Source of the DNA: Lachnospiraceae bacterium
Lineage (GTDB): Bacteria; Bacillota; Clostridia; Lachnospirales; Lachnospiraceae
Assembly (NCBI GenBank): GCA_017624835.1
Contig: JAGAMG010000050.1
Coordinates: forward strand, 1 to 64,000
Direction of reading: 5' to 3'
DNA length: 64,000 nt
Positions 23,945 through 31,798 of this stretch are shown here, piece after piece (the first letter of the stretch is position 1; each line of letters starts with the position of its first letter). The position numbers and the translations under genes were made by a program. Below the pieces are notes generated by a model. It saw only the letters and a program-made list of their open reading frames with translations, made no database searches and was not told the origin of the DNA.

Positions 23945-25567
23945 CTAAGCTGTTTTCAGTGGGAACAGATAACTCTTCAGTCTGTCATTCTGGATTTTGG
24001 CATGGAGTTTATTGATGTTGTACCCAAAACATAGCAAAAGAATCTCCAGTTTTACCTTGGTTTTTCCTCGAAGGAGAAATCTTTGGAAATCATAATCATT
24101 TTTCAGCACTCCAAAGGCTCCTTCCACTTGGATAGAACGATTCATGCGGTATTTGGTTCCGGTTTCGCTCATGATATTTTCATAGGAAATCTGTCTCTGA
24201 CAGATAAAGTTTTTGGATACATACAGCCGCTTGTTTCCCTTTGCTCTGGTGCATTTGTCTTTGCAGGGACAACCGCTACAATCAGAGCATTCATATACTG
24301 TTACTTCCGATTCATAACCATTTTTGCTTTTCTGTTTCTTCACATATAGTGCCGACAATGTTTTTCCTGCATGGCAGGTGTAGGTATCATTTACTTCATC
24401 ATATTTCATGTTTTCACGCTTGCTGATATCCTGTTTGAAGCTTCGCTTTTTCCATTTCTCATAGGTCTGTGGCTTAATGTAAGGAATCTGCTTCTGTTCT
24501 TTTAGATAATCATAAGCCTCTTCACTTTCATAACCGGAGTCGGCAGTAACGCTGGGATAGCGGAACCCCAGCTGTTTTTCCATGTGTTTCAGAAAAGGCA
24601 CCAGTGTCCATACATCATTTCTGTCTTGAAAAATATCTGCGGCAACTATGTATTCACTGTCCACACCTATCTGTACGTTGTATCCCGGTTTCAGCTGTGC
24701 ATTACGCATGTGATCATCCTTCAATATGCAATGCAAATAAATTTGCATAAAGGTAGCGTCCACATCAGTCTTGGAATAACTGTTACGGGTACCAAATCGT
24801 GAGTGGTGCAGGTCATACAAAAGCTGCCTGTCAAGAAATCGCCTAAACAGCTCAAGATAGCGCTGGTGTACACTTTTTCTTTTTCCCCGACCATGCACAA
24901 AAATGACAGTGTGTGAAAGACAGTATTCTTCCAGATAATCTACAATCCTCTGAAGCTCAGTGGTTCTATTTTCCTCGGAAACATGAAAAGATTGCATGTA
25001 CTCACTGTTGAGCATCTGCACTGCCGCTTCTATTCTTGACAACATTTTTTCTTCCCATTTCCCTACGGATTTCTTCCAGACAAAGGTATATTTGTTTGCA
25101 CAGGCTTCCAGCTTGGTACCGTCAATAAATATGGTTTCTTTTGATAATTCCCCCATCTGTGCAAGCCGGCGTACCATCTGATAAAACAAATCTTCACAGG
25201 CATCTGCAAGAAAGCCTGTTCTGAAACGTGCAATGGTACTGTGGTCAGGAGCCTTTTGTCCTGCAAGCAGCCACATGAAATTAATATCCCTACGGCAGGC
25301 AGTCTCAATTCCTCTGGATGAGTAAATATTTTGGGAATAAGCATAGGTAAGAATCTTGAACATGATCTTTGGGTCAACCGCTGGATTTCTGCCCTTGGCA
25401 GAGTAAGCCTGATACAACAAAGTGTAATTAAGTTCCTCCAATTCGTGGCTCAGCAGTCTGACAGAATCATCATTAGGAATCAAACCTTCCAAACAAAGTG
25501 GCAAAACCAGTTGATAAGTTTCACCAAGTTCGATATAATTTTTATGGTGTAATAAGTTACTAGTCAT
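23945..25567 (-). CDS. IS1182-family transposase
   Basis: The 540-residue protein has the IS1182/DDE layout: an N-terminal DUF772 domain (RGIETACRRDINFMWLLAGQKAPDHSTIARFR), then the DDE catalytic core: Asp in TIFIDGTKLEACAN, Asp in VTADSGYESEEAYDYL and Glu in SIQVEGAFGVLKNDYDF. An internal cysteine cluster (CSDCSGCPCKDKCTRAKG) is typical of the family. The reading frame is intact and its length is normal, so the element may still be active. Confidence 0.95.
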   Translation of the reverse strand: MTSNLLHHKNYIELGETYQLVLPLCLEGLIPNDDSVRLLSHELEELNYTLLYQAYSAKGRNPAVDPKIMFKILTYAYSQNIYSSRGIETACRRDINFMWLLAGQKAPDHSTIARFRTGFLADACEDLFYQMVRRLAQMGELSKETIFIDGTKLEACANKYTFVWKKSVGKWEEKMLSRIEAAVQMLNSEYMQSFHVSEENRTTELQRIVDYLEEYCLSHTVIFVHGRGKRKSVHQRYLELFRRFLDRQLLYDLHHSRFGTRNSYSKTDVDATFMQIYLHCILKDDHMRNAQLKPGYNVQIGVDSEYIVAADIFQDRNDVWTLVPFLKHMEKQLGFRYPSVTADSGYESEEAYDYLKEQKQIPYIKPQTYEKWKKRSFKQDISKRENMKYDEVNDTYTCHAGKTLSALYVKKQKSKNGYESEVTVYECSDCSGCPCKDKCTRAKGNKRLYVSKNFICQRQISYENIMSETGTKYRMNRSIQVEGAFGVLKNDYDFQRFLLRGKTKVKLEILLLCFGYNINKLHAKIQNDRLKSYLFPLKTA

Positions 25568-25687
25568 AATTAATTATACCATGAATGGCAGGTTCTTCGG
25601 AGCCTGCTTTTCTATTTTTAGGCATAAAGATGGAGCTGCTGCTCCATAAATGATTACTCATCTATTTTGCAACAGCCCCTTATTGTT

Positions 25688-26545
25688 TTACTTTTGTATA
25701 ATGGAAACGGTAAGAATTCCGTTTTCGCTGTCCGTAGAGGCACTTATTTGAATCGGATCATCGAAAATATTTACAAATTTCAAGTCCTTGGATGGAGAGG
25801 AAATGGTAGCATCCATGCCCTTGGGGATATAGGAAACCTGTAAAGTATGGGGATGACGTTCTGTTGCAGGTACGCCACCGGCCAGCATAGCCGCATAGAG
25901 TGTGGAGGATACCTGACAGATTCCGCCACCATATCCGGTAACATATTTACCATTGCTGATAACAGGAGCTTTTACGTAACCATTTTTAGAGGTTCTGGGT
26001 AAAATAGTCTGGCTGAATGAAAATTCTTCACCGGGTTGCAACTCTACGCCATTAATTCTGGAGGCTGCTAATTCTACATTTGTAGCACGTTGAACAGTTG
26101 CATCATAATTGGTGGAATAGCTACCGATTACATCCGCTGTAGTGGTGGAAGAACTTGTATGTGCAGAGAAAAATTGTTCCACTGCATTTCTGCCTTCTGA
26201 TTTTCCGTGCTGCTCGTAATGTAAACAATAAGAAGAATAGTCCTCTTGAAAGGCAGTCTGTAAATCACTATAATTGTTTCGGTAGATCATACAATTAAAT
26301 TCAGCGCTTCCCGATCGTCCTTCTTTGAGACCATGCTGCAAATAATGGTTATATAAAGCAGCATAATCATATCCGATTGCGTTTTGTAAATCAGGATACG
26401 TATTGTAATAATAATCCATGTCAAAGGTTATATTTGACAATTTTACAGTATTCTTGGCGGCTTCTGCACTTATCACATTACCTGTCAGCATGGAAACGCA
26501 GAGAAGTAACAGGAAGAGTTTTCTGATTATATTTGCTTTTCTCAT
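25688..26545 (-). CDS. VanW-domain secreted protein with N-terminal repeats
   Basis: The 285-residue protein has a signal peptide (about 1-29, ending AEA). Two related repeats follow (about 41-80 and 84-120), each with YPDLQ/YSDLQ...Y..HYL/YEQHGKSEGR. The VanW domain (about 140-285) includes the segments VELAASRINGVELQPGEEFSF and GGGICQVSSTLYAAML. VanW domains occur with vancomycin resistance loci but are mostly cell-surface proteins of unknown role; there is no van gene here. It is monocistronic on the minus strand, flanked by the IS on one side. Confidence 0.88.
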   Translation of the reverse strand: MRKANIIRKLFLLLLCVSMLTGNVISAEAAKNTVKLSNITFDMDYYYNTYPDLQNAIGYDYAALYNHYLQHGLKEGRSGSAEFNCMIYRNNYSDLQTAFQEDYSSYCLHYEQHGKSEGRNAVEQFFSAHTSSSTTTADVIGSYSTNYDATVQRATNVELAASRINGVELQPGEEFSFSQTILPRTSKNGYVKAPVISNGKYVTGYGGGICQVSSTLYAAMLAGGVPATERHPHTLQVSYIPKGMDATISSPSKDLKFVNIFDDPIQISASTDSENGILTVSIIQK

Positions 26546-26612
26546 TATGTAATACCTCGCAAGATGTTTATAGATACTGTAAATATATCATTTCAATGTA
26601 AAAGAGTCAAAT

Positions 26613-27875
26613 TCATAGTTTTTCTGCTAATGCAGCTTTTAGTCGTGCAATTTCTGCATCTTTCTCAGCGATAGATTTGTCTTTCTCAGCGATAGATTTG
26701 TCTTTCTCAGCGATAGATTTGTCTTTCTCAGCGATAGATTTGTCTTTCTCGGCGATAGATTTGTCTTTCTCGGCGATAGATTTGTCTTTCTCAGCGATAG
26801 ATTTGTCTTTCTCGGCGATAGATTTGTCTTTCTCAGAGATAGTTTTCTCCTTTTCAGAGATTGCTTTATCCATTTCAGAAATAGTGTTATCCATTTTAGA
26901 GATGGTATCGTCCATTTCCGAAATTACTTTGGCTTTTTCAGCTATGGTTTCTTTCAATTCTTGACGGAGCTCGTCAATCATCAGGTTTACGGTATTACGG
27001 TCTGCAATTAATAGTGATTCTGAAAACATAGATATCAACTCCTTTGGGTGGTAACGGAAGGCTATAATATCTCGATATAAATCTTTAAAAAAGGGATATT
27101 TTTCGACAATCCGCTGAATATGTAGGGGATTATCTGATGCAAGAAAATATAGCCATGCTTCAAGTTCTGTAAGTTCATTATGGGGGATTTGCAGGAAAAT
27201 ATCAAGAGGAATATATATAAAATTTAATAAATTTTTGATTGGAATATTGCTGTCTAACTGAAATTGAGAGCGATGAATATAATGGTTTGGTTTTTGGGCA
27301 AAAAAAGCTGGACTTTTTTCCATTAGTACAATGACAAAAACCGGTTGCATATCCTTATAGCTAAAGGAATCGCCTGTAGAGGAACGTATATGGTCATATT
27401 GTCGGACAAGTAGATCGGAACCATAGCAAAAGGTGCGTTCTATTGGAAAGTTGTATCCTGTTTTTTGCATTTCTACATTTACCAACGAACCGTCGGTAAG
27501 TTCCACAATAATATCCATTATCATTAGAGACGACTCTGCAGAAAGTCTAATACCTTCTCTGGGAAGAACGCTCCGTACAATTACCTTTTGATTTAAAATG
27601 GCAGAGATAAAATTACTCAGTCTGTTAGGATGAGCTACAGGATGAAAGATTTTATGAAAGAAAGGATCATATGTAATTTTTAAACTTCGATTGCCTATAC
27701 AAAATTCCAATAAAGCTTCCTGTTCTGAGGGGGTTAGGAGCCTATATTTGGATAGTGTCTCTGGCTCCTGGTGAATTTGTTGTAAAACCTCGTCTCGCGT
27801 ACGGGAATCTCCTAGAATTTCCGGTAATGGTTTAATGGGTGGAAATATTAATGATGATGTGTTTTGATACTGCAT
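26613..27875 (-). CDS. Rpn/PD-(D/E)XK nuclease family protein with tandem-repeat tail
   Basis: The 420-residue protein has an N-terminal PD-(D/E)XK_2/Rpn-type domain (about 60-290). FFHKIFHP, MDIIVELTDGSLVNVEMQ (the D...ExQ catalytic set) and ERTFCYGSDLLVRQ are the family motifs. Family members are recombination-promoting nucleases, often annotated as transposases though no transposon is needed. The last 100 residues form a coiled coil that ends in eight near-identical SIAEKDK heptads (encoded by 21-bp DNA repeats). The repeat number probably varies between strains. Confidence 0.85.
   Translation of the reverse strand: MQYQNTSSLIFPPIKPLPEILGDSRTRDEVLQQIHQEPETLSKYRLLTPSEQEALLEFCIGNRSLKITYDPFFHKIFHPVAHPNRLSNFISAILNQKVIVRSVLPREGIRLSAESSLMIMDIIVELTDGSLVNVEMQKTGYNFPIERTFCYGSDLLVRQYDHIRSSTGDSFSYKDMQPVFVIVLMEKSPAFFAQKPNHYIHRSQFQLDSNIPIKNLLNFIYIPLDIFLQIPHNELTELEAWLYFLASDNPLHIQRIVEKYPFFKDLYRDIIAFRYHPKELISMFSESLLIADRNTVNLMIDELRQELKETIAEKAKVISEMDDTISKMDNTISEMDKAISEKEKTISEKDKSIAEKDKSIAEKDKSIAEKDKSIAEKDKSIAEKDKSIAEKDKSIAEKDKSIAEKDAEIARLKAALAEKL
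26659..26826 (-). repeat. Eight tandem 21-bp coding repeats
   Basis: Eight copies of a 21-bp unit (TCTTTCTCAGCGATAGATTTG on the + strand) follow each other without gaps, with a few A/G changes, and encode the SIAEKDK heptad. Less perfect copies lie on the distal side. The size, a multiple of three, keeps the frame if copies are gained or lost. Confidence 0.95.
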
Positions 27876-27885
27876 AAAAATCCTC

Positions 27886-28056
27886 CTAGTAATTATTTTT
27901 GTGTTTAGATGTTACAAATGTTATTCCAAAAGTAATGGATAATCCGCCTAATATAAAACCATAGGCTAATTGTAGTGGATAGCAATGTGCTGTATAGCTG
28001 TAGATAATAATGGCAATACCTAAAAATAGGTACAAAAGGCCATAAATCCAAGGCAC
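27886..28056 (-). CDS. Small two-TM protein
   Basis: The 56-residue protein starting with GTG at 28056 has two hydrophobic segments (IYGLLYLFLGIAIIIYSY and LAYGFILGGLSITFGITFV) and a basic tail. AAAGGAGGTG sits 9 bases before this GTG, so the longer frame upstream (to 28155) is not likely to be used. It precedes the Rpn-family gene by about 10 bases on the same strand and could be cotranscribed. Its function is unknown. Confidence 0.55.
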   Translation of the reverse strand: MPWIYGLLYLFLGIAIIIYSYTAHCYPLQLAYGFILGGLSITFGITFVTSKHKNNY

Positions 28057-28342
28057 ACAAAAACACCTCCTTTGCGAAAAAAACGAATGTATAAAAATGT
28101 AAAATTTTGAAATAAGGAAAAATTGTGGAATCACAATGACCTTAAGAAAATTCACGGCATAGATACCGCGAAGACAAATTTAATCTAGCACATGTTTTTT
28201 GGAGTGTCAAGAAAAACAATGCGGAAAACAAATAAAACAAAAGCGGTAGCTTATTGTGCTTTTGGGGAGTTGTATATTATAATATATTATAAATTCATTT
28301 GATAAGAAGCCTATAGGAACATATCGTTAGAGGAGTCCCAAA

Positions 28343-31300
28343 ATGATTCAACAGCATACAGTCAATCAATTAAAACATTTATTTTTACAGCAGTCCTGCA
28401 TTGATGCATGGACGGAGTATGACAGACAGCTTCATAGTCGTAGTGCCATTGTATGGGACTACATAGTGTTAACAGCCTCCAATGAGGAACAGGCGGCGGT
28501 TTATGAGAGTGAAATCGCATATCGTTTGAGGTGTAATTATTTGCCGGACAGAACCAAGTATCTGGTACTTCCTGACCCGGAAGGGAAACGAGTGGGTTCC
28601 GGTGGAGCCACTTTTAATGTACTTAAAGCTATCGCGGAGAGAGAACAGAAGGATGAAAGTAATTTTTTTAGAAATCTTCGTATTCTGGTAATACATTCCG
28701 GTGGTGACAGCAAAAGAATTCCGCAGTATTCAGCCTGTGGTAAGCTGTTTTCCCCCATACCCAGAAGTCTGCCCAATGGACAGGCATCCACCTTATTTGA
28801 TGAGTTTATGGTAGCCACCTCCCTGATTCCCGGAAGAATGCAGGAAGGTATGCTTGTGATGTCCGGCGATGTGCTGTTGCTTTTTAATGCTTTGCAGATA
28901 GATACCCAATTTTATGGTGCTGCTGCCATTTCTATTAAGGAAGATGTGGAGACAGGCAAGAACCATGGTGTTTTTCTGGGAGATGAAGGGGATAAGGTGC
29001 GCCGTTTCCTTCATAAGCAGTCTGTGGAAGAATTGCAAAATTGGGGTGCGGTAAACAGCAGAAATCAGGTGGATTTAGATACCGGTGCAATTCTAATGGA
29101 CAGGCATATGCTTAAGGCATTATATTCCCTAATTAGCACGGATAATAAGGTTGATATGGAAAAGTTTGGGCAGTTCGTGAATGAGCAGGCGCGTATCAGC
29201 TTTTATGGGGATTTTTTGTATCCGCTGGCATCGGATGCAACTTTGGAGACTTATCAAAAGGAGGCACCGGAAGGCTCTTTTACAAAGGAATTATTTGATT
29301 GCCGTACTAAGCTGTGGGAAGCGTTACATAATTTTCAGTTAAAACTGATTAGTCTTTCTCCGGCAGAATTTATTCATTTTGGCACCACTTGGGAATTACG
29401 GGAATTGGTAACAGAAACAGTGGAGGAATATTCTTTCCTGGGCTGGCAACAGGTGGTCTCCGCCAACGTAGAAACTACTCAAAAAGATTTTGCTTTACAT
29501 AATGTCTTTTTAGAAAAGAATGTGACTGTAAATGCGGGAGCCTATGTGGAAAATTCCTATCTTGGGGAAGGCGTTATCATAGGAAAACAGGCAATTTGTT
29601 CCGGTATTAATATGCCAAAGGGAGCAACGGTACCGGAGAATACGGTATACCATGGATTGAAGCTACAAAATGATAAATTTGTGGTGCGAACATATGGAAT
29701 ACAGGATAATCCTAAGGATACGCTGGAAGGCGGGGGAGCATTTTTGGGCGGCACTCTGACAAAATTTCTGGAAGCAGCTAACTTAAAGGTGGAGGATATT
29801 TGGGCAGAAGAAGACCACTCCCTGTGGAAGGCAAAGCTTTATCCGGTATGTGACACCATAGAAGAATGTTTGGAATTTGCAGATATCTTGGTGCGTATAG
29901 CGCGCCAGGAGGTTTCCACGGCACTTGACGTCAAGTTAGAGCAGTGGAAGGAAAAGGAACGCCTTAGTCTTTATGAGAGCTTTAATAGGGCGGATAGTCA
30001 GGCCATTATCCCATGGAGAGAGCATTTGGCAAATAAAGTACGGGTGGAATGCTTTGTGACGTCATTAATGTCAGAAACACCTGTAAAAGAAGCTCTAAAT
30101 ATATTTTGTGATGGTATTCAGGAGTTAGAGAAAAGCTTACTGTTAGAGCGTTTGGAACAGGCGGAATTTTCAGAAAAAATCCGTTTATATAACGGACTTG
30201 CCTGTGCTTGTGAGGAAAATTTAGGTGTTATGAATCCTCATGAGGCAGAAGGGTTTTTGCAGAAATGCTTCCAAACCATTCAACAGGAAATTGCCCAAAG
30301 TGGAAATGCGAATGGGAGAGAGGATGGAGAAGCCTTACAGATACAAAAGGATGAAGTAAGGATACAATTGCCTGTCAGAGTAAATTGGGGTGGCGGTTGG
30401 ACGGATACTCCCCCCTATTGTAATGAACATGGCGGAGTAGTATTAAATGCTGCCATCAGTCTTCGAGGAAAACTTCCCATCTGTGTAACAGTAAGAAGGC
30501 TTTCAGAGCCGGTGGTTGAACTGGAAAGTCAGGATGTAGGTGCACATGGAATTTATACCCGGATGGAAGAAATCAATAACTGTGGAAATCCCTATGATAA
30601 ATTTGCTCTGCATAAGGCAGCGTTGATAGCCTGTGGCATTATAAGACAGGCGGATGACAGAAAGCTTCAGGATGTATTAACGGATTTGGGAGGTGGCATA
30701 TATTTATCCACTCAGGTAATTGGAGTGCCCAAGGGTTCCGGACTTGGCACCAGCAGTATTTTGTCCGTAGCCTGTGCCAAGGGCTTATATGAGTTTTTGG
30801 GGAAAAAGGCAGAGGAGGAAATCCTCTTTGATGTAGTTCTGTGCATGGAGCAGTTAATGAGTACCGGTGGAGGCTGGCAGGATCAGGTGGGCGGACTTGT
30901 ACCCGGAATCAAAATGATAACCTCCAAGCCCGGAAGCAGCCAACGGTTAAAGGTTGAGTGTGTGACTTTGGCAACTGAAACCTTGCAGGAATTGCAGGAA
31001 CGTTTCACACTAATTTATACAGGGCAACGCAGACTTGCCAGAAATCTTTTACGGGATGTGGTAGGTGGTTACATTGGAAACCGCAAGGAATCCCTGACAG
31101 CCCTAAAGGAAATGAAACGTGTAGCAGCCCTGATGCAGTTTGAGCTGGAGCAGGGAAATGTGGATGCCTTTGCAGAGCTACTAAACCGTCATTGGGAGCT
31201 TTCCGTGCAATTGGATGCAGGCTCCACCAACACCTGTATTGAACAAATATTCCTATCCATTGAAGATATGATAGACGGCAAATTTATTGCCGGAGCAGGA

Positions 31301-31426
31301 GGCGGAGGTTTCCTTCAGGTAATCCTAAAAAAAGGAGTCACCAAAGAGATGCTTCGGGACCGCCTATACAGCATTTTCCAGGACAGTGGTGTGGATGTCT
31401 GGGAATGTGAATTAATTCTTTCCTAA
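28343..31426 (+). CDS. fkp: Bifunctional fucokinase/fucose-1-phosphate guanylyltransferase-like protein
   Basis: The 1027-residue protein is close in plan to Bacteroides Fkp (949 aa). The N-terminal part (about 60-370) has guanylyltransferase motifs: GKRVGSGGATFNVL and HSGGDSKRIPQYSACGKLFSPIP near 119. A left-handed beta-helix segment (about 380-450) follows. The C-terminal GHMP kinase (about 670-1027) shows VRVNWGGGWTDTPPYCNEHGG, GVPKGSGLGTSSILSV near 797 and GGWQDQVGG. In Bacteroides it converts L-fucose to GDP-fucose for surface glycans. The full two-domain layout suggests the same here, but substrate sugar is not proven. The upstream 187 bases hold AT-rich possible promoter boxes. Confidence 0.9.
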   Translation: MIQQHTVNQLKHLFLQQSCIDAWTEYDRQLHSRSAIVWDYIVLTASNEEQAAVYESEIAYRLRCNYLPDRTKYLVLPDPEGKRVGSGGATFNVLKAIAEREQKDESNFFRNLRILVIHSGGDSKRIPQYSACGKLFSPIPRSLPNGQASTLFDEFMVATSLIPGRMQEGMLVMSGDVLLLFNALQIDTQFYGAAAISIKEDVETGKNHGVFLGDEGDKVRRFLHKQSVEELQNWGAVNSRNQVDLDTGAILMDRHMLKALYSLISTDNKVDMEKFGQFVNEQARISFYGDFLYPLASDATLETYQKEAPEGSFTKELFDCRTKLWEALHNFQLKLISLSPAEFIHFGTTWELRELVTETVEEYSFLGWQQVVSANVETTQKDFALHNVFLEKNVTVNAGAYVENSYLGEGVIIGKQAICSGINMPKGATVPENTVYHGLKLQNDKFVVRTYGIQDNPKDTLEGGGAFLGGTLTKFLEAANLKVEDIWAEEDHSLWKAKLYPVCDTIEECLEFADILVRIARQEVSTALDVKLEQWKEKERLSLYESFNRADSQAIIPWREHLANKVRVECFVTSLMSETPVKEALNIFCDGIQELEKSLLLERLEQAEFSEKIRLYNGLACACEENLGVMNPHEAEGFLQKCFQTIQQEIAQSGNANGREDGEALQIQKDEVRIQLPVRVNWGGGWTDTPPYCNEHGGVVLNAAISLRGKLPICVTVRRLSEPVVELESQDVGAHGIYTRMEEINNCGNPYDKFALHKAALIACGIIRQADDRKLQDVLTDLGGGIYLSTQVIGVPKGSGLGTSSILSVACAKGLYEFLGKKAEEEILFDVVLCMEQLMSTGGGWQDQVGGLVPGIKMITSKPGSSQRLKVECVTLATETLQELQERFTLIYTGQRRLARNLLRDVVGGYIGNRKESLTALKEMKRVAALMQFELEQGNVDAFAELLNRHWELSVQLDAGSTNTCIEQIFLSIEDMIDGKFIAGAGGGGFLQVILKKGVTKEMLRDRLYSIFQDSGVDVWECELILS

Positions 31427-31544
31427 AAAAATGTATATTTTTTCCACCTTGTCCATATACTGTAATAAACCATGGTCATTTGCCCAAAATATTAACCTAT
31501 TTATCAAGCGAATGATCATGCAGGAAATAATTAGGAGGCAGAAT

Positions 31545-31784
31545 ATGGCAAGAGGACAAAGAAAGACCTTAGACGAAAAGATTACAGCAAAGCAGGAAAT
31601 GATTGAAGCGTTAATGACACGCATCGAATCCGAGAAGCGAGAGTTAGCAGAACTTTTCGAAGAGAAAAAACGCAAAGAACTAGAATCCGTAAGCGACCTA
31701 ATTGCAGACGCCGGCTTAGAGGTAAGCGAAGTAGCAACCCTACTTCAACAATACCTCCAAACCCGCACCGCCCAGGCTTCATAA
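31545..31784 (+). CDS. Small coiled-coil protein of unknown function
   Basis: The 79-residue protein begins MARGQRKTLDEKITAKQEMIEALMTRIESEKRELAELFEEK and is helical and charged, with an H-NS-like or flexible-loop appearance but no known domain. An earlier ATG at 31431 is not preferred: TTAGGAGG sits 8 bases before 31545. It ends in a terminator shared with the convergent minus-strand gene. Confidence 0.6.
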   Translation: MARGQRKTLDEKITAKQEMIEALMTRIESEKRELAELFEEKKRKELESVSDLIADAGLEVSEVATLLQQYLQTRTAQAS

Positions 31785-31798
31785 AGCCTGGGTTTTTT
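31771..31798 (+). terminator. Intrinsic terminator between convergent genes
   Basis: CCCAGGCTT (31771-31779) pairs with AAGCCTGGG (31784-31792) around a 4-nt loop, then six Ts. The stem lies in the last codons of the small coiled-coil gene. Confidence 0.85.

Larger units (their letters stand above)
23798..25680. mobile_element. IS1182-family insertion sequence
   Basis: The left end (23798-23815) starts GGGGAGTGTCGCAAAATA; the right end, read on the other strand from 25680, starts GGGGCTGTTGCAAAATA, giving imperfect terminal inverted repeats. Both ends carry a TGGAGC hairpin just inside. It contains one intact transposase gene. No clear target duplication is visible at the flanks. It lies between the carrier protein gene and the VanW gene. 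Confidence 0.8.

Noticed and set aside
26659-26826. CRISPR array
   Set aside because: The 21-bp units are contiguous, with no spacers, and are in-frame coding repeats.
26677-26964. Repetitive + strand open frame opposite the SIAEKDK repeats
   Set aside because: It is the mirror of the 21-bp repeat of the Rpn-type gene and has no start signal or known domain.
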